Source of the DNA: Delphinapterus leucas | Taxonomy: Eukaryota; Chordata; Mammalia; Artiodactyla; Monodontidae | Direction of reading: 5' to 3' | Length of the DNA: 64,000 nt | NCBI RefSeq assembly: GCF_002288925.2 | Contig: NW_022098076.1 | Coordinates: forward strand, 75,097,873 to 75,161,872 | Shown: positions 34,520-45,340 of the stretch, piece after piece | Position numbering within the stretch: position 1 is the stretch's first letter | Layout: each line of letters opens with the position of its first letter | Position numbers and translations under genes: made by a program | The notes under the pieces: model-generated | Databases searched by the model: none | Told to the model about the DNA's origin: nothing | What the model saw: the letters and a program-made list of their open reading frames with translations, nothing else

Positions 34520-34650
34520 AGAGCTTAGTTCCTGCGTGCCCTGTACTATGCTGACATTCACATGATCTCATTTAACCTTCACCATCGCCCTATGAACTTG
34601 GTACAGTAATTCTTCCCACTTTGTAGGTGAAAAGAATGAAGGTCTGTTAG
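34520..34650 (-). mobile_element. MIR SINE fragment
   Basis: ctgtactatgctgacattca, catgatctcatttaaccttc and ccctatgaacttggtacagt follow the reverse MIR 3' half and core. Moderately diverged. Confidence 0.6.
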
Positions 34651-34819
34651 GGCTGTTATCCTAGGGCTATGTTGAGGCTGTATGGTTGGCCAGCTTGGGT
34701 CTGTGCCTACTCCTCTCTACACTGTTAGCTTCAGTAGGTGTTGCTGGCTTCAGCCTGGTGGTCCTGTTGATGCAGAGGATGGGGGCCTCTTATATCACCT
34801 ATCCTAACTTTTCCCTTAG

Positions 34820-34863
34820 CCATGGGGTCAAGAGTAAGAACTGCCTTACTCTTGACCCCATGG
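34820..34863. repeat. Perfect inverted repeat, 19-bp arms, 6-nt spacer
   Basis: The left arm ccatggggtcaagagtaag (34820-34838) is exactly complementary to cttactcttgaccccatgg (34845-34863), with aactgc between them. Thirty-eight paired bases without a mismatch is far more than expected by chance. It is not an end of any transposon I know. Confidence 0.97.
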
Positions 34864-34870
34864 TCAAGGG

Positions 34871-34909
34871 TTCTTACTCTTGAATGGCAGTTCATACTCA
34901 AGAACTGCC
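34871..34909. repeat. Secondary inverted repeats next to the palindrome
   Basis: ttcttactcttga (34871-34883) is the reverse complement of tcaagagtaagaa (34828-34840). ggcagttc (34886-34893) pairs with gaactgcc (34902-34909) and with the gaactgcc at 34838-34845. The 90-bp cluster can therefore form alternative hairpins. Confidence 0.9.
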
Positions 34910-35339
34910 TCCTTAGCATAGGCAGCTCCCCCAGAAAGCTAGAATTGAGAGGGCTGCCAAAGGGATTTTGCTTTATTTATCTTTTAGATTCTCCTCCTAC
35001 AAGGAGCCCCAACACCTAGGCTTTTAAAAGCTCCAAGCATGAGTGGAAGTTGCCACGGGTGGGAATATGTGTAGGTAGCAAGTGTTTCCTCTACTCGCAG
35101 CTGCTGCCAGGTTTGATAATGTTCCCTCTCCACAGATGGGAGCCTTCTTAACTCACATCATGGTCAGCAGGAGAAGAAATGGGGTGGGGAGGACCAAGGT
35201 AGAAGCCAGCAGGATGTGATGGGCCAGAAGTGTAGGGAAGAGGGATTGGGTTCACCAGGGACATTTGGGAGCTGAAGTTACCAACAGAGATCAAGAGTGT
35301 GGACTTCCTGAATACCCACCCTGACTCCATCTCTCAGTA
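34910..35339. other. Unannotated unique sequence
   Basis: No recognised repeat, RNA or gene. Confidence 0.4.
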
Positions 35340-35560
35340 GAAGTGTTTACTTAACATTATCATTGTTAGCTTCATTTTTCTCATTAGTAAAATGTGGATA
35401 AATATAAAAGCTCTTACCTTATAGGGTTGCTGTGAGTATACTTATACTGAGTATAATTATATACCTGTTTTGAGTCAAAACAGGAAGAGCACGTAGGACA
35501 GTGCCCGGTAAGTGCTCAATAAATGTGATCTATTGTTAGTAATACTATTGTTAAAATCTT
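35340..35560 (+). mobile_element. MIR SINE
   Basis: ttcatttttctcattagtaa aatgtggataa, ctcttaccttatagggttgc tgtgag and acagtgcccggtaagtgctc aataaatgtg follow the sense MIR core and 3' end. Confidence 0.8.
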
Positions 35561-35637
35561 TTGGAAAGGAAATGGAGCAAAAGAGCATGTCTGCCTTCAT
35601 GGTATGTGCCAGAGTAGTAAAAGGGGGAGGGAGAGAA

Positions 35638-35850
35638 CCATAGGATTACCAGATTTGGAAAATAAAAATATGGACTCTGAGTTTAATTTAAATTTCAGAT
35701 AAATGACAAATATATATATATATCTTTACATTCGTATAAACATATGCATATTTATTTAGTATAAGTATGATCCATGCCTTGTTTTTTATCTACAATACAA
35801 ATTTCACTCTGCTGTATTTTACCTGGCAATTCTATGGGGGTCAGAGAAGG
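35638..35850. mobile_element. Probable palindromic non-autonomous DNA transposon
   Basis: The left arm (ggattaccagatttggaaaa ... tttcagataaatgacaaata) and the right arm (tagtataagtatgatccatg ... ttacctggcaattct) are imperfect inverted complements around an AT-rich centre. The phrase order fits a widespread mammalian palindromic repeat whose name I cannot recall with certainty. Confidence 0.45.
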
Positions 35851-36955
35851 AGGGGAAGGAAAATGAAATCTCTATTTATACCTAGAAGAACATTTTGATG
35901 CATTAACAGCAGTATTCCATCCAACTCCCCTTCTCGTGTTATGTTTCCAAAGGATTGAGGGCCAGACAAGGAAATCTCTCTCTCCAGCCTCTGCCTGGTT
36001 CCAATAGCTGGGACCAGGCAACCATTTGACTGCGTTAATCCGCCCCATGAAACCCGAGCCTATGTTTGCTGGTTATTAAGCTACCCTGCCTCCATCCCAC
36101 TCCCCCTTCCCCAAACACACAAGCACACAAACACACAAAGGCCTTGGCTAGAGGTGGAGAGGTTAAGGGAGAGAAGGGGTGGGGAAAGGATTAGAGTCTT
36201 ATCAAAATAGACTCTGCAGAGATCCTTCCAGGATAGGCATCACTCTTCATGTTTGTGGCCTGGGGCCAGGCCTGGGGTGGATGGGAAAACACCAGCTGGC
36301 CAGGGAAGGAGTGGTCCCTTGAGGGTGGAGGCTTCGACAGGTGCTTTGGGGATGGGAGGGACTCTTCTCCTCCCTTCACAGGGCCCCCTGCCCCACCTAA
36401 CTCTTTTTCTGGACTTCTTTTTTTCTCTTTTTGATCAGACTGTTATTTTCCAGGCATCAGGTAGCAAGAGCTCCTTCAGCCAGGATATTAATATTGCTTG
36501 GACTCTTGCATGGGGTTCACCCATGTCTGAGAGTGGCAGAAGGCCCTCCTGGGGTAGGCAAGTTTGCAGTTCTGGGGCCAGAGACCTGCTGCTTTGGGAA
36601 GCTCTACCCTTTGGGAGACATCTTATGCTGTCCCCTGCTTTCATGTCTGGCTTGCTCTAAACCAATTCAAGGACAATAGGAAGAAAATATTTTATATATA
36701 CTTCAAGATCACAAGTTATCCTGGCTCTCAACGCTGAGAGCAAACTTCTATCTAAAGTTCATCCACATCTTTTGGCTGTATTGAGAGGTCTCTCTCCTAC
36801 CCCTTTCATTGGTCTTTGTTCTCACAGATTTTTTCTACTTCCTTTTTGCTTCTCATGTCTACTTATCAGTAAAGGAGAAAAAAAAATCAGAGTGAATCAT
36901 TTAAGAACAGCCTGTCATGAGGTATAGAAGGACTTTCTATGCATGACATCAGGGA
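35851..36955. other. Unique, GC-variable sequence, no gene called
   Basis: Includes a GC-rich part (36190-36660) with overlapping frames in several phases (36253-36660 is 135 codons). The translations lack any domain. A conserved non-coding element or unrecognised exon is possible but unsupported. Confidence 0.35.
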
Positions 36956-37600
36956 AGAAATCCACAAGGACAGAAATTGATAGATATCATTCTATAAACA
37001 CTGAAGAATTGTATGTCTCAAAATTACATAAAAAACACATCCAGGAAATATTTATTACATATATCCTGTATATAAAGAGCACTTACAAATCAATAACAAA
37101 GAGAAGCATGTATAACTAAGGAAGGAATTTAAATGGCCAATAAATATACATAGAAAAGAGGTCAACCAGAGTGGTAACAAAAGAAGACGGTTTCTCAAAT
37201 TGAAATAGGAAAAGGATGTTACTCTTCTGTGTCTAAAAAAGTGACAAAATTATCTTTAAAAAAAGATAACAAGAATGAGGAGAAACTGGGACTTTCAAGC
37301 ACTGTAAATTGCATGTTAAAATGCGCAGTATTATGGGAGGATAATGAGACAACACAAATCAAGAAACAAAAATATTCCTACCCTTTAAGCCAGTTATTCT
37401 ACTCCCAGTAATCATTCTAAGAAAATAATTAATGTTTTATGTCAAGATATAGCTATGAGGATGTTTATCACAACACTGCTTATAATAAGAAAAAACTTGA
37501 AACCTGAAATTGATGTCCAATAATTGTTTTAATGAATTATGATACATGGATTATTGAATTCTGTAGACATTTAAGCTCATGATGTAAGATCATGTTTTTT
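36956..37600 (+). mobile_element. Probable old L1 relic, ORF2 C-terminal side
   Basis: aaatcaataacaaagagaag, aatggccaataaatatacat, gagaaactgggactttcaag, and aacactgcttataataagaa followed by 'tgatgtccaataattgtttt aatgaattatgatac' resemble a very old L1 end in sense orientation. Confidence 0.55.
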
Positions 37601-38650
37601 AAGCAATTCTCCATGGAGTCCTCTGGAGTGAGATTTGGGGTTCTAGGTTTCCTATCCCTGATGGGTATTTTTCTGTTTTATATACTAGACTTCCATGTAA
37701 GGTTTAATTTGAGCCAAGAATTCATAGTTTAAAGTTGTTTAGAAACCACTCTTAAAGAAGAACATTTAGGGAGTTGCCAGATACCTTTTGCTTGCCCTCC
37801 CAGATCCACTCTCTTACCTTAGAGAAGATATATTTGGACAACTATATCTTCTATTTGAATTGTAGAACTTTTTGAAATATTGAAGAAATCTGTGTACTCC
37901 AATCAAGTCTAAGTATATTTTTGCTCCATGAGTTTTTTCGTTTGGTAAGTACACTGTTTTTACCAGATATTGTTCTTTACCAAAATTTGTATTCATGTTG
38001 CCGTTACCAAAACAACAAATTTTATCTTCAGTGTTGGATCTTTTAATTGAATTTAAAGTATTTACAACCATGTCAGATTAAGTTTTCAAAAGCTTTAGTT
38101 TGATTCTATGAATAGAATTAAAAAATTGAGACTTTTTTTGAATTCAGGTCACTCATTTCCTATTTGACTCATCTAAAGACACTGATTAAAAAATGGCACT
38201 ATTTAACTGTTTACCAGGCTCATTTTCAGCTTATAGGGTCAACAGATTAACAGATGCTATTTCACTTTTTGTTCATATATAGAAATTCTGGAATTAAAAA
38301 TGAGCAAAATTACGTTGGGAGAACACTCATTTGATCAAAATGCAAAGTCATGAAGAGCCATGTTCACAGAGATGTAAATGTACTTTCTGTAGCTTAATGT
38401 GTAAAATTATTCTTTTGAGTCATGGTCTTTAAAAAAATACTTCTTAATGAAATAGATAATGCAGATTATTTTACACCCAAACAAAATGACAAAGCAACTG
38501 TGTAGAATGTTCTGATGCTTGGTGTATATTTCCTGCACATATTGTGTGTATATTTAACCTATAATTTCCCACCCTTCTTAACAATCTTGCTGACTGCTTT
38601 TTAGTAGCTGTGAGCTTTGTTTGTTTTTTTTGCTTTACATATTTCTGTTA
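37601..38650. other. Unannotated AT-rich sequence
   Basis: About 1 kb with no frame or repeat I can support. It may include worn repeats. Confidence 0.35.
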
Positions 38651-39280
38651 CTTTTTTTTTTGACGTCTTTATTGGAGTATAATTGCTTTACAATGGTGTG
38701 TTAGTTTCGGCTGTTTAGCAAAGTGAATCAGCTGTACATATACATATATCCTCATATCCCCTCCCTCTTGTGTCTCCCTCCCACCCTCCCTATCCCACGC
38801 CTCTAGGTGGACACGAAGCACCAAGCTGATCTCCCTGTGCTATGTGGCTGCTTCCCACTAGCTATCTATTTTACATTTGGGAGTGTATATATGTCCATGC
38901 CACTCTCTCACTTCGTCCCAGCTTCCCCTTCCCCCTCCCCAGGTCCTCCTCAAGTACATTCTCTATGTCTGTATATTTATTCCTGTCCTGTCCCTAGGTT
39001 CTTCAGAACCATTTTTTTTTTTTTAGATTCCATATATATGTGTTAGCATACGATATTTGTTTTTCTCTTTCTGACTTACTTCACTCTGTATGACAGACTC
39101 TAGGTCCATCTACCTCACTACAAATAACTCAACTTCATTTCTTTTTATGGCTGAGTAATATTCCATTGTATATATCTGCTACATCTTCTTTATCCATTCA
39201 TCTGTCAATGGACACTTAAGTTGCTTCCTTGTCCTGGCTATTGTAAATAGTGCTGCAATGAACATTGTGGCACATAACTC
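38651..39280 (-). mobile_element. 5'-truncated L1 tail, reverse strand, fused to the next L1
   Basis: A T-run (38652-38661) then gacgtctttattggagtata marks the reverse 3' end. It runs back through the 3' untranslated region and the last ORF2 part to aacattgtggcacataactc at 39280, where the poly(T) of the longer L1 begins without spacer. In L1 orientation this fragment lies downstream of that L1's A-tail and starts at the internal A-run of ORF2. Confidence 0.95.
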
Positions 39281-39643
39281 TTTTTTTTTTTAACATCCTT
39301 ATTGGAGTACAATTGCTTTACAATGGTGTGTTAGTTTCTGCTTTATAGCAAAGTGAATCAGTTATACATATACATATATCCTCATATCTCTTCCCTCTTG
39401 CATCTCCCTCCCTCCCACCCTCCCTATCCCACTCCTCTAGGTGGTCACAAAGCACCGAGCTGACCTCCCTGTGCTATGCGGCTGCTTCCCACTAGTGATC
39501 TGTTTTACATTTGGTAGTGTATATACGTCCATGCCACTCTCTCTCTTTGTCCCAGCGTACCCTTCCCCATCCCTGTGTCCTTTCTCTAGTAGGTCTGCGT
39601 CTTTATTCCCGTCTTGCCCCTAGGTTCTTCATGACCATTTTTT

Positions 39644-42600
39644 TTAGATTCCATATATGTGTGTTAGCATACAGTATTTGTTTTTCTCTTTCTGACTTAA
39701 TTCACTCTGTATGACAGACTCTAGGTCCATCCACCTCACTACAAATAACTCAGTTTCATTTCTTTTTATGGCTGAGTAATATTCCATTGTATTTATGTGC
39801 CACATCTTTATCCATTCATCTGTTGATGGAGACTTAGGTTGCTTCCATGTCCTGGCTATTGTAAATAGAGCTGCAGTGAATATTTTGGTACATGACTCTT
39901 TTTGAATTATGGTTTTCTCAGGGTATATGCCCAGTAGAGGGATTTCTGGGTCATATGGTAGTTCTATTTTTAGTTTTTTAAGGAACCTCCATACTGTTCT
40001 CCATAGTGGCTGTATCAATTTACATTCCCACCCACAGCGCAAAAGTGTTCCCTTTTCTCCACACCCTCTCCAGCATTTATTGTTTCCAGATTTTTTGATG
40101 ATGGCCATTCTGACCGGTGTGAGATGATATCTCATTGTAGTTTTGATTTGCATTTCTCTAATGATTAATGATATTGAGCATTCTTTCATGTGTTTCTTGG
40201 CAACCTGTATATCTTCTTTGGAGAAATGTCTATTTTTTTTTTTTTTTAAAGGAAGGATTCTTTTTTTAAAAAAAAAAAATTTATTTATTTATTTTTGGCT
40301 GTGTTGGATCTTCGTTTCTGTGTGAGGGCTTTCTCTAGTTGTGGTGAGCGGGGGCCACTCTTCATCATGGTGCATGGGTCTCTCACTATCGCGGCCTCTC
40401 TTGTTGCAGAGCACAGGCTCCAGATGCGCAGGCTCAGTAGTTCACGGGCCCAGTTGCTCCATGGCATGTGGGATCTTCCCAGACCAGGGCTCGAACCCAT
40501 GTCCCCTGCATTGGCAAGCAGATTCTCAACCATTGTGCCACCAGGGAAGCCCCTGGGGTTGTTTTTTTGATATTGAGCTGCATGAGCTGCTTGTATATTC
40601 TGGAGATTAATCCTTTGTCGGTTGCTTCATTTACAAATATTTTCTCCCATTCTGAGGGTTGTCTTTTCATCTTATTTATGGTTTTCTTTGCTGTGCAAAT
40701 GATTTTAAGTTTCACTAGGTCCCATTGTTCATTTTCATTTTTATTTCCATTTCTCTAGGAGGTGTGTCAAAAAGGACCTTACTGTGACTTATGTCATAGA
40801 GTGTTCTGCCCATGTTTTCCTCTAAGACTTTTAAAGTGTCTGGCCTTACATTTAGGTCTTTAATCCATTTTGAGTTTATTTTTGTGTATGGTGTTAGGAA
40901 GTGTTCTAATTTCATTCTTTTACATGTAGCTGTCCAGTTTTCCCAGCACCACTTATAGAAGAGGCTGTCTTTTCTCCATTGTATATTCTTGCCTCCTTTA
41001 TCAAAGAAATGGTGACCATATGTGTGTGGGTTTATCTCTGGGCTTTCTATCCTGTTCCATTGTTCTATATTTCTGTTTTTGTGCCAGTATCATACTTTCC
41101 TGATAACTGTAGTTTTGTAGTATAGTCTGAAGTCAGGGAGCCTGATTCCTCCAGCTGTGTTGTTCTTTCTCAAGGTTGCTTTGGCTGTTCGGGGTCTTTT
41201 GTGTTTCCATACAAATTGTGAAATATTTGGTTCTACCTCTGTGAAAAATGCCTTGGTAGTTTGATAGGGGCTGCATTGAATCTGTAGATTGCTTTGGGTA
41301 GTATAGTCATTTTCACAATGTTGATTCTTCCAATCCGAGAACATGGTATATCTCTCCAAGTGTTTGTATCATCTTTAATTTCTTTCATCAGCATCTTATA
41401 TTTTTCTGCATACAGGTCTTTTGTCTCCTTAGGTAGGTTTATTCCTAGATATTTTATTCTTTTTGTTGCAATGGTAAATGGGAGTGTCGCCTTAATTTCT
41501 CGTTCAGATTTTTCATCATTAGTGTATAGGAATGCAAGAGATTTATGTGCATTAATTTTGTATCCTGCTACTTTACCAAGTTCATTGATTAGCTCTAGTA
41601 GTTTTCTGGTAGCATCTTTAGGATTCTCCACGTATAGTATCATGTCATCTTCAAACAGTGACAGGTTTACTTCTTTTCCATTTTGGATTCCTTTTATTTC
41701 TTTTTCTTCTCTGATTGCTGTAGCTAAAACTTCCGAAACTATGTTGAATAATAGTGGTGAGAGTGGCCATCCTTGTCTTCTTCCTGATTTTACTGGAAAT
41801 GGTTTCAGTTTTTCACCATTGAGAACGATGTTGGCTGTGGGTTTGTTGTATATGGCCTTTATTATGTTGAGGTAAGTTCCCTCTATGCCTACTTTCTGGA
41901 GGTTTTGTTTTTTTTTTTATCATAAATGGGTGTTCATTTTTGTCAAAAGATTTTTCTGCATCTATTGAGGTGATCATATGGTTTTTCTCCTTCAACTTGT
42001 TAATATGGTATATCACATTGGTTGATTTGTGTATATTGAAGAATCCTTGCATTCCTGGGATAAATCCCATATGCTCATGGTGTATGATCCTTTTAATGTG
42101 CTGTTGGATTCTGTTTGCTAGTATTTTGTTGAGGGCTTTTGCATCTATGTTCATCAGTGATATTGACCTGTAGTTTTCTTTTTTTGTGACATCTTTGTCT
42201 GGTTTTGGTATCAGGGTGATGGTGGACTCGTAGAATGGGTTTGAGAATGTTCCTCACTCTGCTATATTTTGGAAGAGTTTGAGAAGGATAGGTGTTAGCT
42301 CCTCTCTAAATGTTTGTTAGAATTTGCCTGTGAAGCCATCTGGTCCTGGGCTTTTGTTTGTTGGAAGATTTTTAATCACAGTTTCAACTGTCGTGCTTGT
42401 GATGGGTCTGTTCATATTTTCTATTTCTTCCTGATTCAGTCTTGGAAGGTTGTGCTTTTCTAAAAATCTGTCCATTTCTTCCAAGTTGTCCATTTTATTG
42501 GCATATGGTTGCTTGTAGTAATATCTCATGGATCCTTTGTATTTCTGCAGTGTCAGTTGTTACTTCTCCTTTTTCATTTCTAATTGTGTTGATTTGAGTC

Positions 42601-43755
42601 TCTTCCCTTTTTTTCTTGATGAGTCTCGCTAATGGTTTATCAATTTTGTTTATCTTCTCAAAGAACCAGCTTTTAGTTTTATTGATTTTTGCTATCATTT
42701 CCTTCATTTCTTTTTCATTTAATTCTGATCTGATCTTTATGAGTTCTTTCCTTCTGCTAACTTTGGGTTTTTTTTTTGTTTTTTCTTCTTTCTCTAATTG
42801 CTTTAAGTGGAAGGTTAGGTTGTTTATTTGAGATTTTTCTTGTTTCTTGAGGTACGATTGTATTGCTATAAACTTCCCTCTTAGAACTTCTTTTGCTGCA
42901 TCCCATAGGTTTTGGGTTATCGTTGTCATTTGTTTCTAGGTATTATTTGATTTCCTCTTTGGTTTCTTAAGTGATCACTTAGTTATTTAGTAGTGTATTG
43001 TTTAGCCTCCATGTGTTTGTATTTTTTACAGTTTTTTTCCTGTAATTGATATCTAGTCTTATAGCATTGTGGTCTGAAAAGATACTTGATAAGATTTCAA
43101 TTTTCTTAAATTTACCAAGTCTTGATTTGTGACCCAAGATATGATCTATTCTTGAGAATGTTCCATGAGCATTTGAGAAGAAAGTGTATTCTGTTCTTTT
43201 TGGATGGAATGTCCTATAAATATCAATTAAGTCCATCTTGTTTAATGTGGCATTTAAGATTTGTTTTTCCTTATTTATTTTCATTTTGTTTGATCTGTCC
43301 ATTGGTGAAAGTAGGGTGTTAAAGTCCCCTACTATGATTGTGTTACTGTTGATTTCCCCTTTTATGGCTGTTAGCATTTGCCTTATATATTGAGGTGCTC
43401 CTATGTTGGATGCATAAATATTTACAATTGTAATGCCTTCTTCTTGGATTGATCCCTTGATCATTATGTAGTGCCCTTTTTTGTCTCTTGTAATAGACTT
43501 TATTTTAAAGTCTATTTTGTCTGATATTAGAATTGCTACTCCAGCTTTCTTTTGATTTCCATTTGCATGGAATATCTTTTTCCATCCCCTCACTTTCAGT
43601 CTGTATGTGTCCCTAGGTCTGAAGTGGGTCTCCTCTAGACAGCATATATATGGGTCTTGTTTTTGTATCCATTCAGCCAGTCTATGTCTTTTGGTTGGAG
43701 CATTTAATCCATTTACATTTAAGGTAATTATTGATATGTATGTTCCTATTACCAT
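39644..43755 (-). pseudogene. L1 ORF2p pseudogene with complete endonuclease domain
   Basis: It starts at the ATG at 43755 (MVIGTYISIITLNVNGLN). The endonuclease domain is one uninterrupted frame of 258 codons (43755-42979) with EETH, GDFN and SDH all present, so its catalytic residues look intact. The Z/RT parts are split (42929-42495, 42529-42317, 42154-41813, 41643-41233). The reverse-transcriptase FADD motif reads FEDD (41644-41655). The C-terminal cysteine motif has its histidine changed to arginine (GTLLRC). The frame ends at 39644. The SINE at 40270-40553 interrupts it. Confidence 0.95.
40270..40553 (-). mobile_element. CHR SINE nested in the minus-strand L1
   Basis: The + strand shows tttatttatttatttttggc (reverse tail) and ends ttgtgccaccagggaagccc, the reverse SINE head. 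B-box sequence is visible near gggctcgaacccatg. L1 ORF2 text stops at gagaaatgtctatttt and resumes at tgttt ttttgatattgagctg, with some L1 bases missing, so no clean target-site duplication remains. The SINE postdates the L1. Confidence 0.95.
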
Positions 43756-43839
43756 TTTCTTAATTGTTTTGGGTTCGTTATTGTAGGTCTTTGCCTTCTT
43801 TTGTGGAAAAGAGCAGGAAAAGACCTTGTGTTTCCTGTC

Positions 43840-44705
43840 TAGAGAATTTCCTATAGCATTTGTTGTAAAGCTGGTTTGGTGGTGCTGGGTTCTGTTAGCT
43901 TTTGCTTGTCTGTAAAGGTTTTAATTTCTTTGTCGAACCTGAATGAGATCCTTGCTGGGTAGAATAGTCTTGGTTGTAGGTTATTCCCTTTCATCACTTT
44001 AAATATGTCCTGCCCCTCCCTTCTGGCTTGCAGAGTTTCTGCTGAAGGATCAGCTGTTAACCTTATGGGGATTCCCTTGTATGTTATTTGTTGCTTTTCC
44101 CTTGCTGCTTTTAATATTTTTTCTTTGTATTTAACTTTTTTATGGTTTGATTAATATGTTTCTTGTCCTGTTTCTCTTTGGATTTATCCTGTATGGGACT
44201 CTTTGTGCTTTCTGGACTTCATTCATTATTTCCTTTCCCATTTTAGGGAAGTTTTCAACTATAATCTCTTCAAATATTTTTCAGTCCCTTTCTTTTTCTC
44301 TTCTTCTTCTGGAATCCCTAAAATTCGAATGTTTGTGTGTTTAATGTTGTCCCAGAGGTCTCTGAGACTGTCCTAAATTCTTTTCATTCTTTTTTCTTTA
44401 TTCTGCTCTGAGGTAGTTATTTCCATTATTTTATCTTCCAGGTCACTTACCTGCTCTTCTGACTCAATTATTCTGCTACTGATTCTTTCTAGAGAGTTTT
44501 TAATTTCATTTATTGTTTTGTTCATAATTGTTTGTTTGCAGTTTAGTTCTTCTAGGTCCTTGTTAAACATTTCTTGTATTTTCTCCATTCTATTTCCAAG
44601 ATTTTGGATCATCTTTACTATCATTACTCTGAATTCTTTTTCAGGTAGACTGCCTATTTCATCTTCATTTGTTTGGTCTGGTGGGTTTTTACCTTGCTCC
44701 TTCAT
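43840..44705 (-). pseudogene. L1 ORF1p pseudogene
   Basis: The N-terminal part is readable at 44705-44373 (110 codons, coiled coil: NKTINEIKNSLERISSRIIE). The C-terminal side appears in reverse as gccagaagggaggggcagga-type sequence around 43990-44060, and the end near ttctctagacaggaaacac at about 43840. The middle is missing or shifted: the stretch between 44100 and 44370 does not continue the frame. The element lacks a usable ORF1p. Confidence 0.85.
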
Positions 44706-45340
44706 CTACCGTGTCTTTCTCTTTCTTCTCATATTGCTTAACTTACTGTGTTTGGGGTCTCCTTTTCACAGGCTGCAGGTTTGTATTTCCCGTTGTTCTT
44801 GGTGTCTGCCCCTAGTGGATAAGGTTGGTTCAGTGGGTTGTGTAGGCTTCCTGGTGCAGGGAACTGGTGCCTGTTCTGGTGGATCAGGCTGGATCTTCTC
44901 TTTCTGCTGGGCAGGACTGCATCTGGTGGTATGTTTGGGGGTGTCTGTGAACTTATTATGATTTTAGGCAGCCCCTCTGCTAATGGGTGGGGGTGTGTTC
45001 CTGTCTTGATAGTTGTTTGGCATGGGGTGTCCAGCACTGGAGCTTGCTGGTCATTGAGTTTAGCTGAGTCTTACCACTAAGACAGAGATCTCTGGGAGAG
45101 CTCTGATCGATTGATATTACATGGGGTCCAGAGGTCTCTGGTGGACCAATATCCTGACCTCGGGTCTCCCACCTCAGAGGCTCAGGCCTGGCACCCGACC
45201 AGAGTACCAAGACCCTGTCAGCCACACGGCTATCATGGCCACTGGGTAGTTGGAGGCTGCCAGGCAAGCGGGGGCCTCCATGCACACCGGTGCCCGCCTG
45301 CATCTCACATGAATGGCGCTACCAGTTAAATCATCCAGGA
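44706..45340 (-). promoter_or_regulatory. L1 5' untranslated region (internal promoter region)
   Basis: GC-richer sequence directly upstream of ORF1 in L1 orientation, with tctcagaggtgggagacccga-like text in reverse. L1 5' regions carry the internal promoter. Frames at 44738-45303 in this part are not genes. The outer limit at about 45340 is judged by loss of L1-like composition. Confidence 0.6.

Larger units (their letters stand above)
39281..45340 (-). mobile_element. L1 LINE, minus strand, nearly full length, inactive
   Basis: Reading from the right, it has a 5' untranslated region (about 44706-45340, GC-richer), ORF1, ORF2, a 3' untranslated region (39292-39643) and a tail seen as T11 at 39281-39291. 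The 3' end type is '...ccaataaggatgtt', unlike the plus-strand L1. A CHR SINE is nested at 40270-40553. Frameshifts and stops break both ORFs. The 5' limit is approximate. Confidence 0.95.

Noticed and set aside
44738..45303. Several 80-107 codon frames in the L1 5' region
   Set aside because: They lie in the L1 5' untranslated region in unrelated phases and match no L1 protein.
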